Source: Hypomesus transpacificus
Lineage: Eukaryota; Chordata; Actinopteri; Osmeriformes; Osmeridae
Direction of reading: 5' to 3'
DNA length: 64,000 nt
Assembly (NCBI RefSeq): GCF_021917145.1
Contig: NW_025813705.1
Coordinates: 147,501 to 211,500, forward strand
Both the position numbers and the translations under genes were made by a program. A model generated the notes under the pieces. That model worked only from the letters and a program-made list of their open reading frames with translations. It was not told where the DNA came from and ran no database searches. Positions 51,771-64,000 of this stretch are shown piece after piece (position 1 is the stretch's first letter; each line of letters opens with the position of its first letter).

Positions 51771-54042
51771 AACCCACCTTGTAGATATGCAAGAAGGCTG
51801 CAATGCCAGACACATATGAAGAGACCCCTTTCAATCGTTTTTTTGAAAACTGCCTAATAAAAGGTTTCCCCTCTACACAGCTGCACGCTCTGCCCTGGCC
51901 GATTCAGCAGATATTGTTCACTGCATCACAGGCAGCTTTGCCAAGAACCAACGGCTGATCGGTCAACAGACTTATCATACAGGGAATAGCTATGCTGCAA
52001 AAAACAGGGTGGAACTTATTGTCTTTACTGATTGCCAAATTCAGCCACATCCGACAAAATAGGCACATTTTTTGCCTATAAGCCTTCTTACTTAGTTGAA
52101 TAAGAAAATCTACTTGGTACTAAAGGCTGGTATTTTTATATATTGTAATTGAAAATAAACTACTGAATAGCAAAAACCAATCAGGCACAAATCTCCAAGA
52201 CCATGACTCTTGCCTTAACAAGGCAGCCTCTACGGCTTTAGAAGGATTCCTGGTCACGTTAAGCACGATTGTTCAGTGTTGCAGAATCTTGCCACTGTAG
52301 CCATACTTGCTGCAGCCAAAGGCAAAGGTAAACTAGACCAGGTATGCACCTGGAACAAAGAGTGCTAGGTTGGGGGAGACTATCTAACAAGCAGAAGAAT
52401 AAGGCCAGGAACAGCAATGACAAACATCTCATTCAGAATTCCTTAAATCTACAGTTCACATTTTTCTTCAGATCCTGTTCTCTCAAACTGAAAATCAAGG
52501 AGAGTTGAATACCACTACAACCCTGACTTCGATAGTTACAGGAGCACATCTGAGGAGATCAAACCCTTTTGTGTAACCAAATTCTAACCAAAGATGGTAC
52601 ATAATTTCATTTACAATGTACTATTTAGTCAAAGGAACAGGACAGTGCAGCTGTCACTGACTTTAGTCACCCTGGGAGAAGACAAGGGGCTCCCCTGCTC
52701 TGTACAACTTTGAAAAAAAACTGAGCAACAGCCAAGAAGTATAAACAAAATTGGCCATGGCCGCAAAATGCACTGAACAGTACACTGACTAGCTCCAGTG
52801 TATGTACAAACAGTCTCATCAGCAAGCTAATCCCAGGCCATTGCCACCACTTGAATAATTGATTATCTACATGCATTTCTTTGGTATTAGGCACTTGGGC
52901 ATAGTTGAGGGAGTCAATAATCCAATAAAGAGAGCAATACATTAGTGTTTGGGTGATATTACAAATCGGTCACAATCGCTGCCAAGTTAGAGGAATCTGT
53001 ACATCTAGTAATAAAACACCATTATTTGAAGACAACAACAATGTTGTGCTGTCTTTATCGTATTTTTGCCAACTCGTTTTACATAGAATGTCGTCATTGT
53101 TAGATGGTAACAGTATATTCCTGCAAAGTTGACTCGTGCTAGTTTGTTCCCTAATAAATGCATACCCATGCACGTTACACGCCCCAACAATACTAAGAAA
53201 CACCACTACCGATTACAAAGACTTGGGGGTTGAAAGAGAGTGGCATGCATGTTTGGTCATTCTACTTCTCACCCAGTGAGAGGTCCTCAGCCATGAAATC
53301 TTGTGACCCTGGTTAGAGAACTGGACACTACTATCCCCTCCCGAAGTTTATGAAGTTGCCTGTTGAATGAGTGCGCCAGTCACGTCAGCGTCGCACGATG
53401 ATTAAACTAAAACTTCAGACTGGGGGATGTATTTATTTTTTAATAAGATGGCCAGAATTTGAGAAAAATGTACTTTAAGTTGAGAGCGAGCGAATGGAAC
53501 AGTGCCACATCTGCTGACATTAGCTGGCAGGCTGGTTAGCTAGCTTCACTGTTTTAACTAGCCATTTCTGCTAGCTAGCTAGCTTGAGAAACTTTGCCAA
53601 ACACAAGGTGATGGACACAACATAAAACAAAGGGACTAGACAATAAATAGAAATGCTAAAATTAGGAGCAATCTCTCCTTCACGCATCTCACATCAGGGT
53701 GCGTGATGCGCTTTAGCTACCAAAGCTAAAGCCAGAATGCTAGCTACCCCTCCCTCTTGCGCATCTCTTCCGTGGCAATGCATGCTGTCGCACCTCGTTT
53801 AAAAAGGAACACTTGAGAACGTCAGACGCTGGAAAGAAAAGAATGAGCTCTGCGCCAAATAAAAGATCAACAAAATACCTGTTGACTGGACTTTTTTACC
53901 TGGAATGTCGAGGTGTTTTGTGTTTCCTGGTTTTAAGTCAGTATATGCCGAGCGCAAGTGAATACTACAGCTCGAAAGACGAAGACTGGGCTGGGAGAAC
54001 AGGAAACGTGAAGGGTTGCCAGATGAATTAATAGAGCGCGCG

Positions 54043-54050
54043 TGACGTCA
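54043..54050. promoter_or_regulatory. Palindromic CRE, TGACGTCA, in CpG-rich context
   Basis: Full CREB/ATF consensus within GAGCGCGCGTGACGTCATCG. With another CACGTCAGCGTCGCACG stretch near 53379-53396, this suggests a promoter, most simply that of far1 read leftwards. No transcript was seen directly. Confidence 0.4.
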
Positions 54051-54599
54051 TCGTTCGCTTAAAAAGTGTATGTTGGTGATGATCTGTCATTGAAAAAACT
54101 AGTCACTTTTCACCTTGAAAGAATCGAAATGGAATAGGAAAATGTATAGATTATCCCACTATGTATAGGGTAACATAATATGGAAAATTAGATCATGATT
54201 TACCTAACTCACACTGAAACTTTAACAACCAGGAGAATAGTCCTACAACAAATACATCTAAGATCGCCAATTGTCTGCAATCACCATTCTCCCACAAATT
54301 ACACAAATTGTCAGATTGTGCACTCCATTCAAGATTAAGTAGATCTACTTGAATGGGAACTGACAGTAATCAATAATACATCCTTCCCGGGAGGGAATGG
54401 ATGCATTGAAGGGATTCAACCACTAATCCCTGTGTAAGTGGTGACTGTTGCTGTTAAAGCGTTACTGAACGTGTAACAGGTCCATTACACAGCCAGCATG
54501 TCTTTACCGCTGAGGAAAGGGTCGATTTCCATAATGTAACTTTTTTGTCACCAGCATCCACATGTCCTCAGTATTTGAAAATACTAATGAGTTCATCTT

Positions 54600-54681
54600 G
54601 CAGACGCTTTTATTCAAAGCGAGGTACGGAAGGGGGATTTGAATCTGCAACCTGTTGATCTGCAGCCAAACGCTAGACCCC
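54600..54681 (-). repeat. Old SINE copy (tail plus tRNA-like head)
   Basis: On the + strand GCAGACGCTTTTATTCAAAG is followed by GATTTGAATCTGCAACCTGT and TCTGCAGCCAAACGCTAGAC: the inverted tail and then an inverted, degenerate tRNA-like head with B-box remnant. Confidence 0.7.
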
Positions 54682-57600
54682 ACATCCTTGGCTCAGTCAT
54701 CCTTTTTAAGATTCTTATATATATGCACCTTCCTGCCACAGTAAATTCCTTGTCTGTGTGAACTTTCATGGCAAATAAAACCCATTCTGATTCTGATTAT
54801 CTATTTATGAGGGCTTACTACTAATGGAGGATCATAGTTTAGAAGTTTGCCTTTGATTTCAACAACAGACAATAAGCATACAAACATACTGTATAACATC
54901 ACATTGCAGAGCGGATGGCATGTTTAAGAGATTAATTACGCCCAATTAAATCCCACCCTTCAACCTGGCCTCTGCAACACTTGACATTACTGGGCACTGG
55001 TGTAATTGTGCCTTTCCTGTTTGAGGTTACACCGATCTACACCCATAGTCGGAAATCCCGGGGAGGACAGGGGGGACTCAACCCCCACCCTGGGAAAAAT
55101 TTGATTTGTCCCCCACAATAAATCACTGTAAACATAACTATGTAATTTCAATAATATTAATAATCCGCAATGAAAGCGTTTGCTGACTATGGACACAATG
55201 GCGCATTTTAATGTGCTGTGTTACAGCAGTAATTTTGGTGTCCCCCTCAGGAATTGCTCTTAAGAAAATGTCATATGATTGTCCCCCCCGAAGTTCATAG
55301 CAGATTTCGCCACTGTATACACCGTATTGTATAGTGATTAACATCAACAACGCCACACTGCGCAAACATGCCAGCATTGTGCAATTTTTTTTACAGACAG
55401 ACATTGCATCTTGTCTGCGTGTGCATGTCTGTTTGCGTATTAGCCTACAGAAAACTGTGGGTTGTTTCAAAGTGTGCATTTCATCTACCTCATTCATGCA
55501 AAATTCGAACACCCATAACTTTTCTCCTGAACGTTTTTATATGAAGGAAATTGGAGTGTTAACACTTTAAGTGGCATTGCTAAAACATTGCACTGAGAGA
55601 AAAGAACATGTGTGAGCAATACTGCCACCCAGTGTAGATACTTAGTACTTGTTTGACATTGGGAAGTACTGTACATTTGAGTATGAATAAAGACATTCAT
55701 CAAAGTTTGTATTAAGTTTATTTTGATTTGAAAAAAACAATTGAAAGTGAAAACAACTTAGAACGTTAATTACGTTAATACTGTTTGCTAACACACGGTA
55801 AGGAAAACCTGACCCCAAAAGTCAGTAAACATTTTTGTGGATCAAAGTATTTAGATAGCCTAACAGGTGAATTTTGGAATCAATGCTGGAGACAACGTGG
55901 TCATTTATGCTTATAACCCTCACTTTGGTTTTGTCCCATCTTGCAGCCGAAGGGGAGAAAGGAGAGAGGAGGGAAGGGGAGAGGAAGAAAGGGAGAGAGG
56001 AAAGAGGGATTGTAGGGAGGGCGGGGTGAGAGGGGGTGGATAGACGGAAGTGGAACATAGTGCTGGGAGACACACTTCTGTCCTCTCAGCACATATTGCA
56101 TGTATCTGTCATGCAAATGCAGTGAGGAAAAGAGTTGAGAAAAAGAAAACACAGTAAGGAAAAGAGGGGAAGAGACTGTCAACACCGTAATTGTATGCTT
56201 TAGGTAAAAAGTACACAACAGCCATCATTTAAAGTTCGGTATTTACACAAAAGAGTGCCACAAAAACTCAAAATGAAAGTGCCAAAAGGAAGTGTAAGGT
56301 AGCAGATTTTTTGTTAAGAAGCAACCATGAATGGATGTGCGCTCTCATTGCAATAGGAGGCTGAAAAACATTAAAAGCTTTTGGTTTCTTGCTGAGAGGA
56401 ACAAACCGCTCTCCCATAGGTCACATTTGTATGGAAATCAGAGTATGAATAAATCAAAAGCATTCATTATTTACTTAGTATTTTCAATATTTGGTTGTGA
56501 GGCATAAACAAATGGAGAGCAGAAATGTCTGTTTGTGTAAAAGTTGAATACAAAAGGTGGTTGACCTTGGGTGTATTATAACTGTTTTTCTTGTTTGCAA
56601 CAGCTGCTTTCTCCATATTTTAATGTGCATGAATGGAGTCAAGAATATTAATGTTACTTGTTTTCTCTAACTAATCGCTTGCTGGTCTGGATCAATAACA
56701 GAGGGTACATTTAAGCACATGAAAATGGCAAAGAATACATTTGGGACCGACATACTTTTATGTTGAAAGAAATCATCTCTCTGCATGCTGGTTGGCGTGA
56801 GATAATATTGTTTGGAAATGTGCGGGTGTGCCTCAACAGTCTTCACTTCTTGGTCACTCATTTCCTTCACTCTTCTCTTTTGTTGAGGAATGACTAGATT
56901 GACCCTACAAATACACTTATTTGACATGGCAAAAAGACGTGTATACAATGATTTTAACCTTGTTTGATGCTTTGTTTTAACTATTTAGTACAGAGGTTTG
57001 ATCAGAACGATGTAATGTTTTGTTGACCTCTGGCTCGTTTCATTCTATAAGGTGTGTGAGCCTTATACAATCTTGCCAGCATGCTTGTATTAAACTTGAT
57101 TGAGCCTCTGAATTCACTTGAAGGTCATTGTTACTTGGTAGTAGTCAGAATCAACTCAGCGAATGTAGATTGACCTCAAACCTATGTTCACCCTCAGATC
57201 TTGGCAGGTAGCCTTTACTTGTGGGCTGCACCCATATAGTATTGAAACGGAAGATTCAGTGTCACATGTGTACGGTATGGTAAACTGAATATACTCTATT
57301 CAAATGCACGTGTGGAGAGTATGTCCAGAGTGTTCTCTGATGGGAATGAGCAGCATCACAGCCCTACACTGTGGGCATTTGGAGGAGAGCTAATTAATTA
57401 CTACTGCCAAGAAGGGCTTGTGAGAGGCTTGCTCACAAAGGACAGTGCAGGTGTCAACACATTAGTTGGCAGCCCCATTCACTTGCCTTTTTCAATGCTG
57501 CCACTCCTAAATGTAACCCTTGTGGAAATCTTTTTTCACATCATCCCGATTTGTTATCTGAGCACACAGCCTTTAGATTAAATATACCCAGTAGAACAGC

Positions 57601-60600
57601 TGCTTAAATATGCATTGAAGATCCAGCAAATGAAGATTACGTTTTTGATGTAATTTAGACATAATAAATTAGGTGGATTGTTGTAGATTTTTTTTAAACA
57701 AAAATTAAGTTCATTACTCTTAAACCAGTGACACCCCTAGTCCTTTCTCCGCACCATCTCAAAACTGTCCGTATTTCCTAAATTGATTCTGGAAATCAGT
57801 TTACCTATGTGAATGGCTTTTGGCACTTCTCCAGAGATCTTAGCATTGTTCTGCAGGGAGATGATCCTTAATCACATTCAAGACTTCAGATCAAAGAAAG
57901 AGAAAGAAGCGGAAGACAACAACAGACCATTAATCAACAAGGACATTAGCCAGGTCTCCTCAACAGTTGACAAACATTGGACGAAGATACTGAGATAGAG
58001 AAAAGAAAAAGAACAACAATTTACAGAATGGGACACAGACAAAAGATTAACAAACAAATGATTAACAAATGATTATCTGTTCTCGCTTTCTTCTCCCTCC
58101 CTGTCTCACCATCCCTTTCTGTTCCTTCCTCTTTCCAGTGCACCCAGCATCTTAATGGATTTGGATTAACTTCCTCTCCTTCAGGGGGCACTAGATCACT
58201 ATTCCCTGTAACTGTACAGATGTTCTCTCACATATTCAAACCAAACATTAAAGCCTTGCTCAAGTAGACATTAAATACTACTGTTCCATTTGATTTTTTT
58301 GAACTACTCGTAAGCAGTCTCTCTTCTTATTTGAAATTGAAATGAGTCTTCGACACAAGCAGTGTAGACAGACACGTGTATTCCCCTACTATGGTATGCT
58401 CATGTCATATTTATATAAAGTAGATATGAATTATAGATTAATGACTGAATAACAACATCGCTTGTGGGGGAGCTTGGTGGTATACATGCGTTGGTCCCTC
58501 AGTGTTTGCCATTTAAAATGAGCAAAGGTTCAAACAGCACTCTTAAATCATTCAGAGGACACTGTAGCGCAACTCCCCGACACACTACCTTGGATGATAC
58601 AACACTCGCCCTGAGCGCGCGTTGAGAAGAACATGTCTTAACACCAGGAAAACTCTCTGGAGATGAAAAGTCAACTCTAGTTTATTGAAACAAGATATTG
58701 GCCAGTCAAAGCCCCACTGCACGCTGCCTATGTTTTAATAGGCCATATTTTAATAAAAATTTTCAGTCATTTTATCTGGGATTTCATTCAACAGTCCTAC
58801 ATTTGTTCTCTTTTGAGGATGGTTATGAACTATCCACTCATCATAATCAACTTGAACAATCACTCACAAAAACACCCATTTGTTTGGTTTATTCAATTTC
58901 AGCTTCAAAGAAACAGTATACTGTACTATGCATAGAGGTGTAATAGGTTGGCACTCTATCTGAATGGAGGTCAGTAATGAAACTCCAATTGGTGCTGTAC
59001 TGATATTATTGTTTTTGTATAATATTAAATGATTTCAACATCTCAGGTACTAATTCCTTGTAGACAAATCCACATGCACGTTTGTGATATGGTTCACTGT
59101 TACAATCAAGTCTCATTTTTAATTGACTGCACAAGCAAATCTACATAACTAATTAACTCTAATAACTCACAAACTCACAACACACAAGGGATTGCCTTCT
59201 ATTAAATTGCGGAACCCAAGGCGCATGCCCTATGTGTGGATTTTCTGCCTAAAATAGAGAATGTTCCTGTGGAGCATTATGTTTCAAGATAATATGTAAT
59301 TCAATAGAATTACCGTCCATACACAATGAATAAAAAGATGTCAAACAAAAATCCTACTATGCAACCACAACATGACTTGTAAGCAGTAACACGATATGTA
59401 AGCATATTTTCTCTACAGTATGTTAAGTACTTAGCCAAGTTTTAGAGAAACAACATTTGGCCTGTATATTGGAATTTTTGGATAAGAATTTCACTCCTAC
59501 CCACTCTTGTGAACACACACACACACACTGAGCCATCTCTCTCTCATCATTTTTTTCTGAATACAAAAGAAGGAAAACTAATTTGATTTATACTCAATAA
59601 AAGGTGTGACGTTCTTTGGCTTCACTGATCTGAATTTCCTTTTACATTTACGTTTTTTTCCCCCATCCAACAAAACTCCTCAATAATGGTGGTCAATTTT
59701 ACTACTCTATTCGATTTACACATGAAAGGAATCTCATAGCCTATACCAATGGTGGAGTGTTTCATTTCAAAAGATGACAATCAGAACTTAACATAACTGC
59801 AATGAAACATTTGTGCTGCAAGCACAATTCCTTAGCAGCAACCCGACTGGATACGTTCTTTGCAGGTATGCCTATACTAAGATTTAAAGGTGAAAACACA
59901 CATGTTCAGGTTGTCTCTAACAAACTTTCAGGTCTTTAGTCAAAAGCATTTTTCAAAAGTCAATTCAAAATGTCACTGAAATGCATTCAGTCCCACACTA
60001 AACATATAGATGTTAGTCACATTACATCAAGAAACTGATACAGTAAAGCAAAGCCAGGCCAGATTCAAGATATGTCTATAACACACAATGCTATAGCTAG
60101 ACATGCCACATATGTAAAATAGATGTTTCATAGGTGTATTCTGCATGGCTTCCTTTAAATGCAATACATGTCCAGTAAAATCGCGGGTTATGATGTTAGT
60201 CTGGCAAAAGAAATAATCTGTATGAATTGAATTTTTTGCTAGAAAGATACACTGAACTATAGGCTACAGTAAGTTGAGTTTTCTGACCTGAAACAATGAT
60301 TTCTTCAGTGCTTCACACACGTGTACAAGACACCATACAACCCAAGATCATTTGGACAAACTCGAAACATGACGACCACTTAAACAATGTCCCAAGTGAA
60401 TTTCACACTTTTAGGGAGATATTTTAACCAAAATGTGCCTTAAATAGACATAACATAAATAACTCACCACCACTAGTCTTTAGATATTCAATACTGGTGA
60501 TCCTACAAGGTTCTTAGAACATCGCAGTGTAAACTTCAGTAGACCTGTATCCCGGCAGGATCCAACACGGTAACGAGAAAGGGGACACACCACCCGTTAA

Positions 60601-60727
60601 GATCATACAAGCTCACATGCAGGTCAAAGCTGTACACGCCAGCTAAGTCAGGCTGTGTAAGTGTCATTGTAAGCACACGGGGGGAGGGGGGTGGGGTTAG
60701 TGACAGAGTCTGTGTCTCCACTGCCGG

Positions 60728-62066
60728 CTACTTGGCCTCCCCGTCAGGCCTCATGCTGAAGGGCTCCAACCGTTCACTCTCAGGCAGCATGTTGTTGAGC
60801 CGCTCCATGAGCGGAACTGTCTGGTCGATGCCCATCTGGATGCGCCTCAGGATCATGGACATCTCGTTGACCTTCTGAATCTGCTCGGCATACTTGGCGT
60901 AGCGCTTCTGGCGCTCCTGCATGATGCTGAACAGTGTCTCCACCGACAGATCCATCTAGATAATGGGGAGGGGGGCACAATGACAACGTTATTATACATC
61001 AATGTTTGACTGGAAACAGATCTTAGGTAAGTGTGTTATTTGCCAGCATCTGTTTGGAGACAACAAAGTGTCAAATACTGTATCTGTTGATCCGTGACCA
61101 CTAGTGACTGCATAGGCATCACTGACCACCCTCTCAGGTGAGTAGTGACTTGACTGCGGGTCTACCTCTTTAATCCTTTTCACCAGGGCATTTTGGTCAA
61201 AGGCTACAGCCTCAGCACACTGGTGCAGGTGGTCCTGGTAGCGGACACAAAGCTGCAGCACCTGAGCCGAGTCCAGCTTCTCCAGACACACACTGCTGGG
61301 GGATGTCTGGCCACTTAGGACCCCTACAGGACAGAAGAGACATGTTCAAAGCACTAGAAATTACATAAAAACTGTACAGTGCCCCAGTGTATGACAATAT
61401 TACATAACAAACTGATTGCGTACAGTACACCATGTATAGCCTACATAATATGAGTAACTACAAGTGTCCAAGACGTCATCATCTGTGGTGAAGACATCTC
61501 AGTGGAGGTGGATTTAAATTAAAATAACATTTGTAACACGCACTGTGGAGAAGGGGGGGTCAGAGGTCACCTTTCAACAGTGGCTGAAACGTAGGGATCT
61601 CTTGAAGCTTGATAACATCTGGATCATTATGGATATTACGCAATGACTGGGTCCCCTGAGTAACCACCACAATGTCGTCCATCTTCGCCCTCTGTTTCGC
61701 TGGGGAAGGCACCACTAAGATATCATCATGAAAGTAACACTTTAAGGTTAATTATTTTAAATGCATTATTGACACCCTAAAACTTTAAGAGAGTGGACCT
61801 GAAATCTAGGAACTAATTCTTATAATCAAAGCAACATAGTTATTAGGTTTCAGAAAAAAAGTGCAAAGTCCCCAACCAATTCCAGCAGAGTAGCTTGCAA
61901 CACATCCTCACACGAGACCACAATCTATACTAGTAGAGCTAGAAATGACCAATATGAATAATTGTCACACTAACTGTGACTGTATAATAACGGTGTGAAT
62001 CATGTTACCTGAAGAACTGTAGTCAGAGTGCTTGTGCTCTGAATCCCCACTTTGTTCGGCCCCCAT
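60728..62066 (-). CDS. borcs5: BORC complex subunit 5 (lysosome positioning), complete, 195 aa, 4 exons
   Basis: Subunit of BORC, which recruits Arl8 to lysosomes for kinesin-driven movement to the cell edge. Exons: 62009-62066, 61571-61714, 61166-61323, 60728-60955; phases 1, 1 and 0 agree. It starts MGAEQSGDS: Gly2 followed by a small polar residue at position 6 fits N-myristoylation, known for mammalian BORCS5. The second exon encodes the basic [20 protein letters not shown] segment and [19 protein letters not shown]. The third encodes [20 protein letters not shown]. The last encodes a helical segment ([20 protein letters not shown]) and ends PDGEAK. Length matches the human protein (196 aa). 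The 3' UTR may run to 58.7 kb. Confidence 0.96.
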
Positions 62067-64000
62067 TTTTTGATGTGCTAGCTAGCTAGTAAATGGGCTA
62101 GCTTGCCAAACGTAAACAGTGGAATTGTCTTGATCTCTCTCTCGGCAAGTATTCGCATGCAAGTACCTAGATATTCCAATTATTCCCTGTGCAAATACAT
62201 TGTCAGACGTTTAGTTTGAAAGTTATAACTGATGTGCCGGGGCTGCTATGGCTAACTAATGATACACAAATTACAGTGAACACACTCGAGCTACCTATTT
62301 CTGTTAGTAATTCTGTTCATACATACTGCATTATGTTTAGCTACATTCCTTGCGAAATTTAGCTAACTATAACAGTTATTATAACTAAAAGGATAGTTCG
62401 GAACATTGGCTTTTATTCCCCTCCACTTCCTTCCCTACGACGGCATGTTACTTCCGTAAATATTGCAGTCACATGCTTCATGTTTACGCAGACGTGTTTG
62501 ATTGGTGGATCATTTTTGGGGGCTTGTCCTTGGTTGACAGATTTATTTTACCGTTACATCTAGAAATGTTAATAAACACCACTTAATAATAATTTTAAAA
62601 GATCAACAATATAAAAGTCACTCATTAAAGCAACCAATCAGATTTAGAGGTCTGCGCTCCTCACATCATGGGTACATTTACAAAAAAGAAATCAGGATTT
62701 TTTTTTTTACTCTTGTACGCTATAATGACAACACAATACGTACCGTTATAGGAATAAAGATGTATCATTTTAAGATATATATAAAGCCCTGTTTTTATGG
62801 AAAAGGTATGGAAGTTAATTAAACTGAATATTTTGGGTCACGTTAAAGCGATACTTTTTTTCGGCTTTCCAGCCTTAAAAGATTTCTTGACAGAATGAGT
62901 TGTTGATCAGGTGATTTCCACACCTAGATATCAAACATTATTTTTAACAGCAATGTTTTACATTTATGGACCATAAAGCCCCAAGCCTTATGGCCAGCTG
63001 GCTGTATCAGCAAAACTCTCCAGTCAAGATGGCTTGATCCAAAACAAAGATCTCCATCCAGGACCTAACATACTGCCACCAAGTGGCACACCTAACCACT
63101 CATGCAGCTTTTACTATGTACCCCAGTTTTACTGAAGCCCCATCATTCAACACTACACAAAATCCGATGCAAGAAATGTCTTATTACTTCCTTAACAGGT
63201 CCTCAGTGCATCGTTTGAGATAACGGCCTGGGTGCCAAATCTCCTATTTCTTGTTTCATTCTGGTAAATGGAAGCTGCATCACTGTCTTTAACCAGCAGC
63301 AATGCCCACCAAATACTGCCTCTGCTACCTTCCCATGGGACTGGAGAAGGGGGAACACCATTCCCCCATGTGTCTACTCCTAAAACTCCCTTTAGTTTCT
63401 ACATGGTCACAATGGTTGGTACTATGTCACTTATATCCTGGTTGTGTGCCAATATCCACACTTTTGGCAGGGTGAATGCCATTAACTGTTGTTACTGTGT
63501 ACAGGAACTTATCCAAAACTGAAAGCTTACTTATTTCCCAAGCTGCAAAAAAACTTGGAACTGAACATTTTCTGCTATTGACCATAACATCATGTCCTTA
63601 TCCCAGGTCTTTGGGGGTGACAGCACATGAATCACAATTTACTGTAGTGAGTCTGATGCTTTTTTTGGCACAGCTACAGTGATGCCTTAATCTGATGTAG
63701 AACATCAGAGTGAGTGAATATACAAGCATAAACAGTATTTATGGCTCAAAGATCCTTTTTAAGTAACAGCTTTATTTTATACCTCTCTTCATGTTAAACA
63801 AAACACAAAAACAATTTTCAGAGGAAAACGACTTAAAAAAAAAAAAACTGTAGTCGTAACAATGAGATCAGAAAAAGATAAATCCAATCATCCACCATCA
63901 GCCCTGACAGCCGAGGCATTAGAGAACCGAAGTACAAAGTACTCAAAGCACTCAAAGCACTGAGAGCACTCATAATACAAATCCACAGACTGTATATTGA
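62067..64000. other. borcs5 upstream region and unassigned sequence
   Basis: The borcs5 leader and promoter should lie just right of 62066; TTCCCTACGACGGCATGTTACTTCCG near 62431 includes an ETS-like ACTTCCG. From 62.5 kb to the end the sequence is AT-rich without splice-supported exons; two short frames near 63268-63682 look fortuitous. The last 200 bases contain short 'agcactcaaagcact' repeats. Confidence 0.5.

Larger units (their letters stand above)
50869..60727. other. far1 leader and promoter region, then gene-poor spacer
   Basis: The spliced far1 leader must start somewhere to the right. A possible noncoding donor (- strand GTGAGC after CTCCAG) is at about 51430. A richer stretch with CpG and a CRE lies at 53.3-54.06 kb and is the best promoter candidate. 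Beyond 54.7 kb the sequence is AT-rich and mostly unique. A purine-rich run is at 55945-56040. A - strand AATAAA at 58681-58686 could end a long borcs5 3' UTR. No protein gene was recognised between 51 and 60.7 kb. Confidence 0.5.

Noticed and set aside
53813..54031. 72-codon + strand frame starting MRTSDAGKKR
   Set aside because: Lies in the presumed CpG-rich promoter; no splice sites or family features recognised, so treated as chance.

Overview
The window is vertebrate nuclear DNA, almost certainly from a teleost fish. Genes are split by GT-AG introns. Spacers are full of (TG)n, (AG)n and (CA)n tracts, minisatellites, tRNA-derived SINEs with the fish-type tail reading gataagagcgtctgctaaat, palindromic MITEs, and two 1,661-bp Tc1-like transposons of a kind common in fish. 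The species cannot be named from this sequence alone. No CRISPR array, operon, rRNA or convincing functional tRNA was seen.

Layout: (1) 1-20,759, + strand: the 3' part of ppfibp2 (liprin-beta-2); 24 exons were traced, covering the coiled coil, linker and three SAM domains, with two alternative C-termini. (2) 20,760-22,590: its long 3' UTR, which meets the 3' UTR of the next gene tail to tail. (3) 23,223-26,199, - strand: cyb5r2, NADH-cytochrome b5 reductase, complete (303 aa, 9 exons). (4) 27,698-37,051, - strand: ovch2 (ovochymase-2), complete (845 aa, 19 exons): signal peptide, trypsin domain, two CUB domains, acidic linker and a second, apparently disabled protease domain. (5) 42,184-50,826, - strand: far1 (fatty acyl-CoA reductase 1), complete (518 aa), with a tandem pair of 172-nt exons that look mutually exclusive. 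(6) 50.9-60.7 kb: far1 leader/promoter region and mostly empty spacer. (7) 60,728-62,066, - strand: borcs5, complete (195 aa, 4 exons). (8) 62-64 kb: borcs5 promoter and unassigned sequence.

The genes are not a pathway unit. They are a conserved neighbourhood: PPFIBP2, CYB5R2 and OVCH2 are neighbours on human 11p15.4, and FAR1 is on 11p15. BORCS5 is on human 12p13, the chromosome arm that carries the paralogues PPFIBP1, OVCH1 and FAR2. Products act at synapses and adhesion sites (liprin-beta-2), in membrane electron transfer (CYB5R2), in extracellular or egg-related proteolysis (OVCH2), in peroxisomal ether-lipid synthesis (FAR1) and in lysosome positioning (BORCS5).

The best leads are the duplicated far1 exon, the degenerate second protease of ovch2, two near-identical Tc1 copies of which one has an open transposase frame, liprin-beta-2 microexons and alternative ends, a perfect 28-bp inverted repeat in an ovch2 intron, interlocked poly(A) signals of the convergent pair, and (TG)n tracts sitting where polypyrimidine tracts normally lie at many 3' splice sites. 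All exon models come from reading frames, splice motifs and phase agreement by eye; no alignment or RNA data were available.
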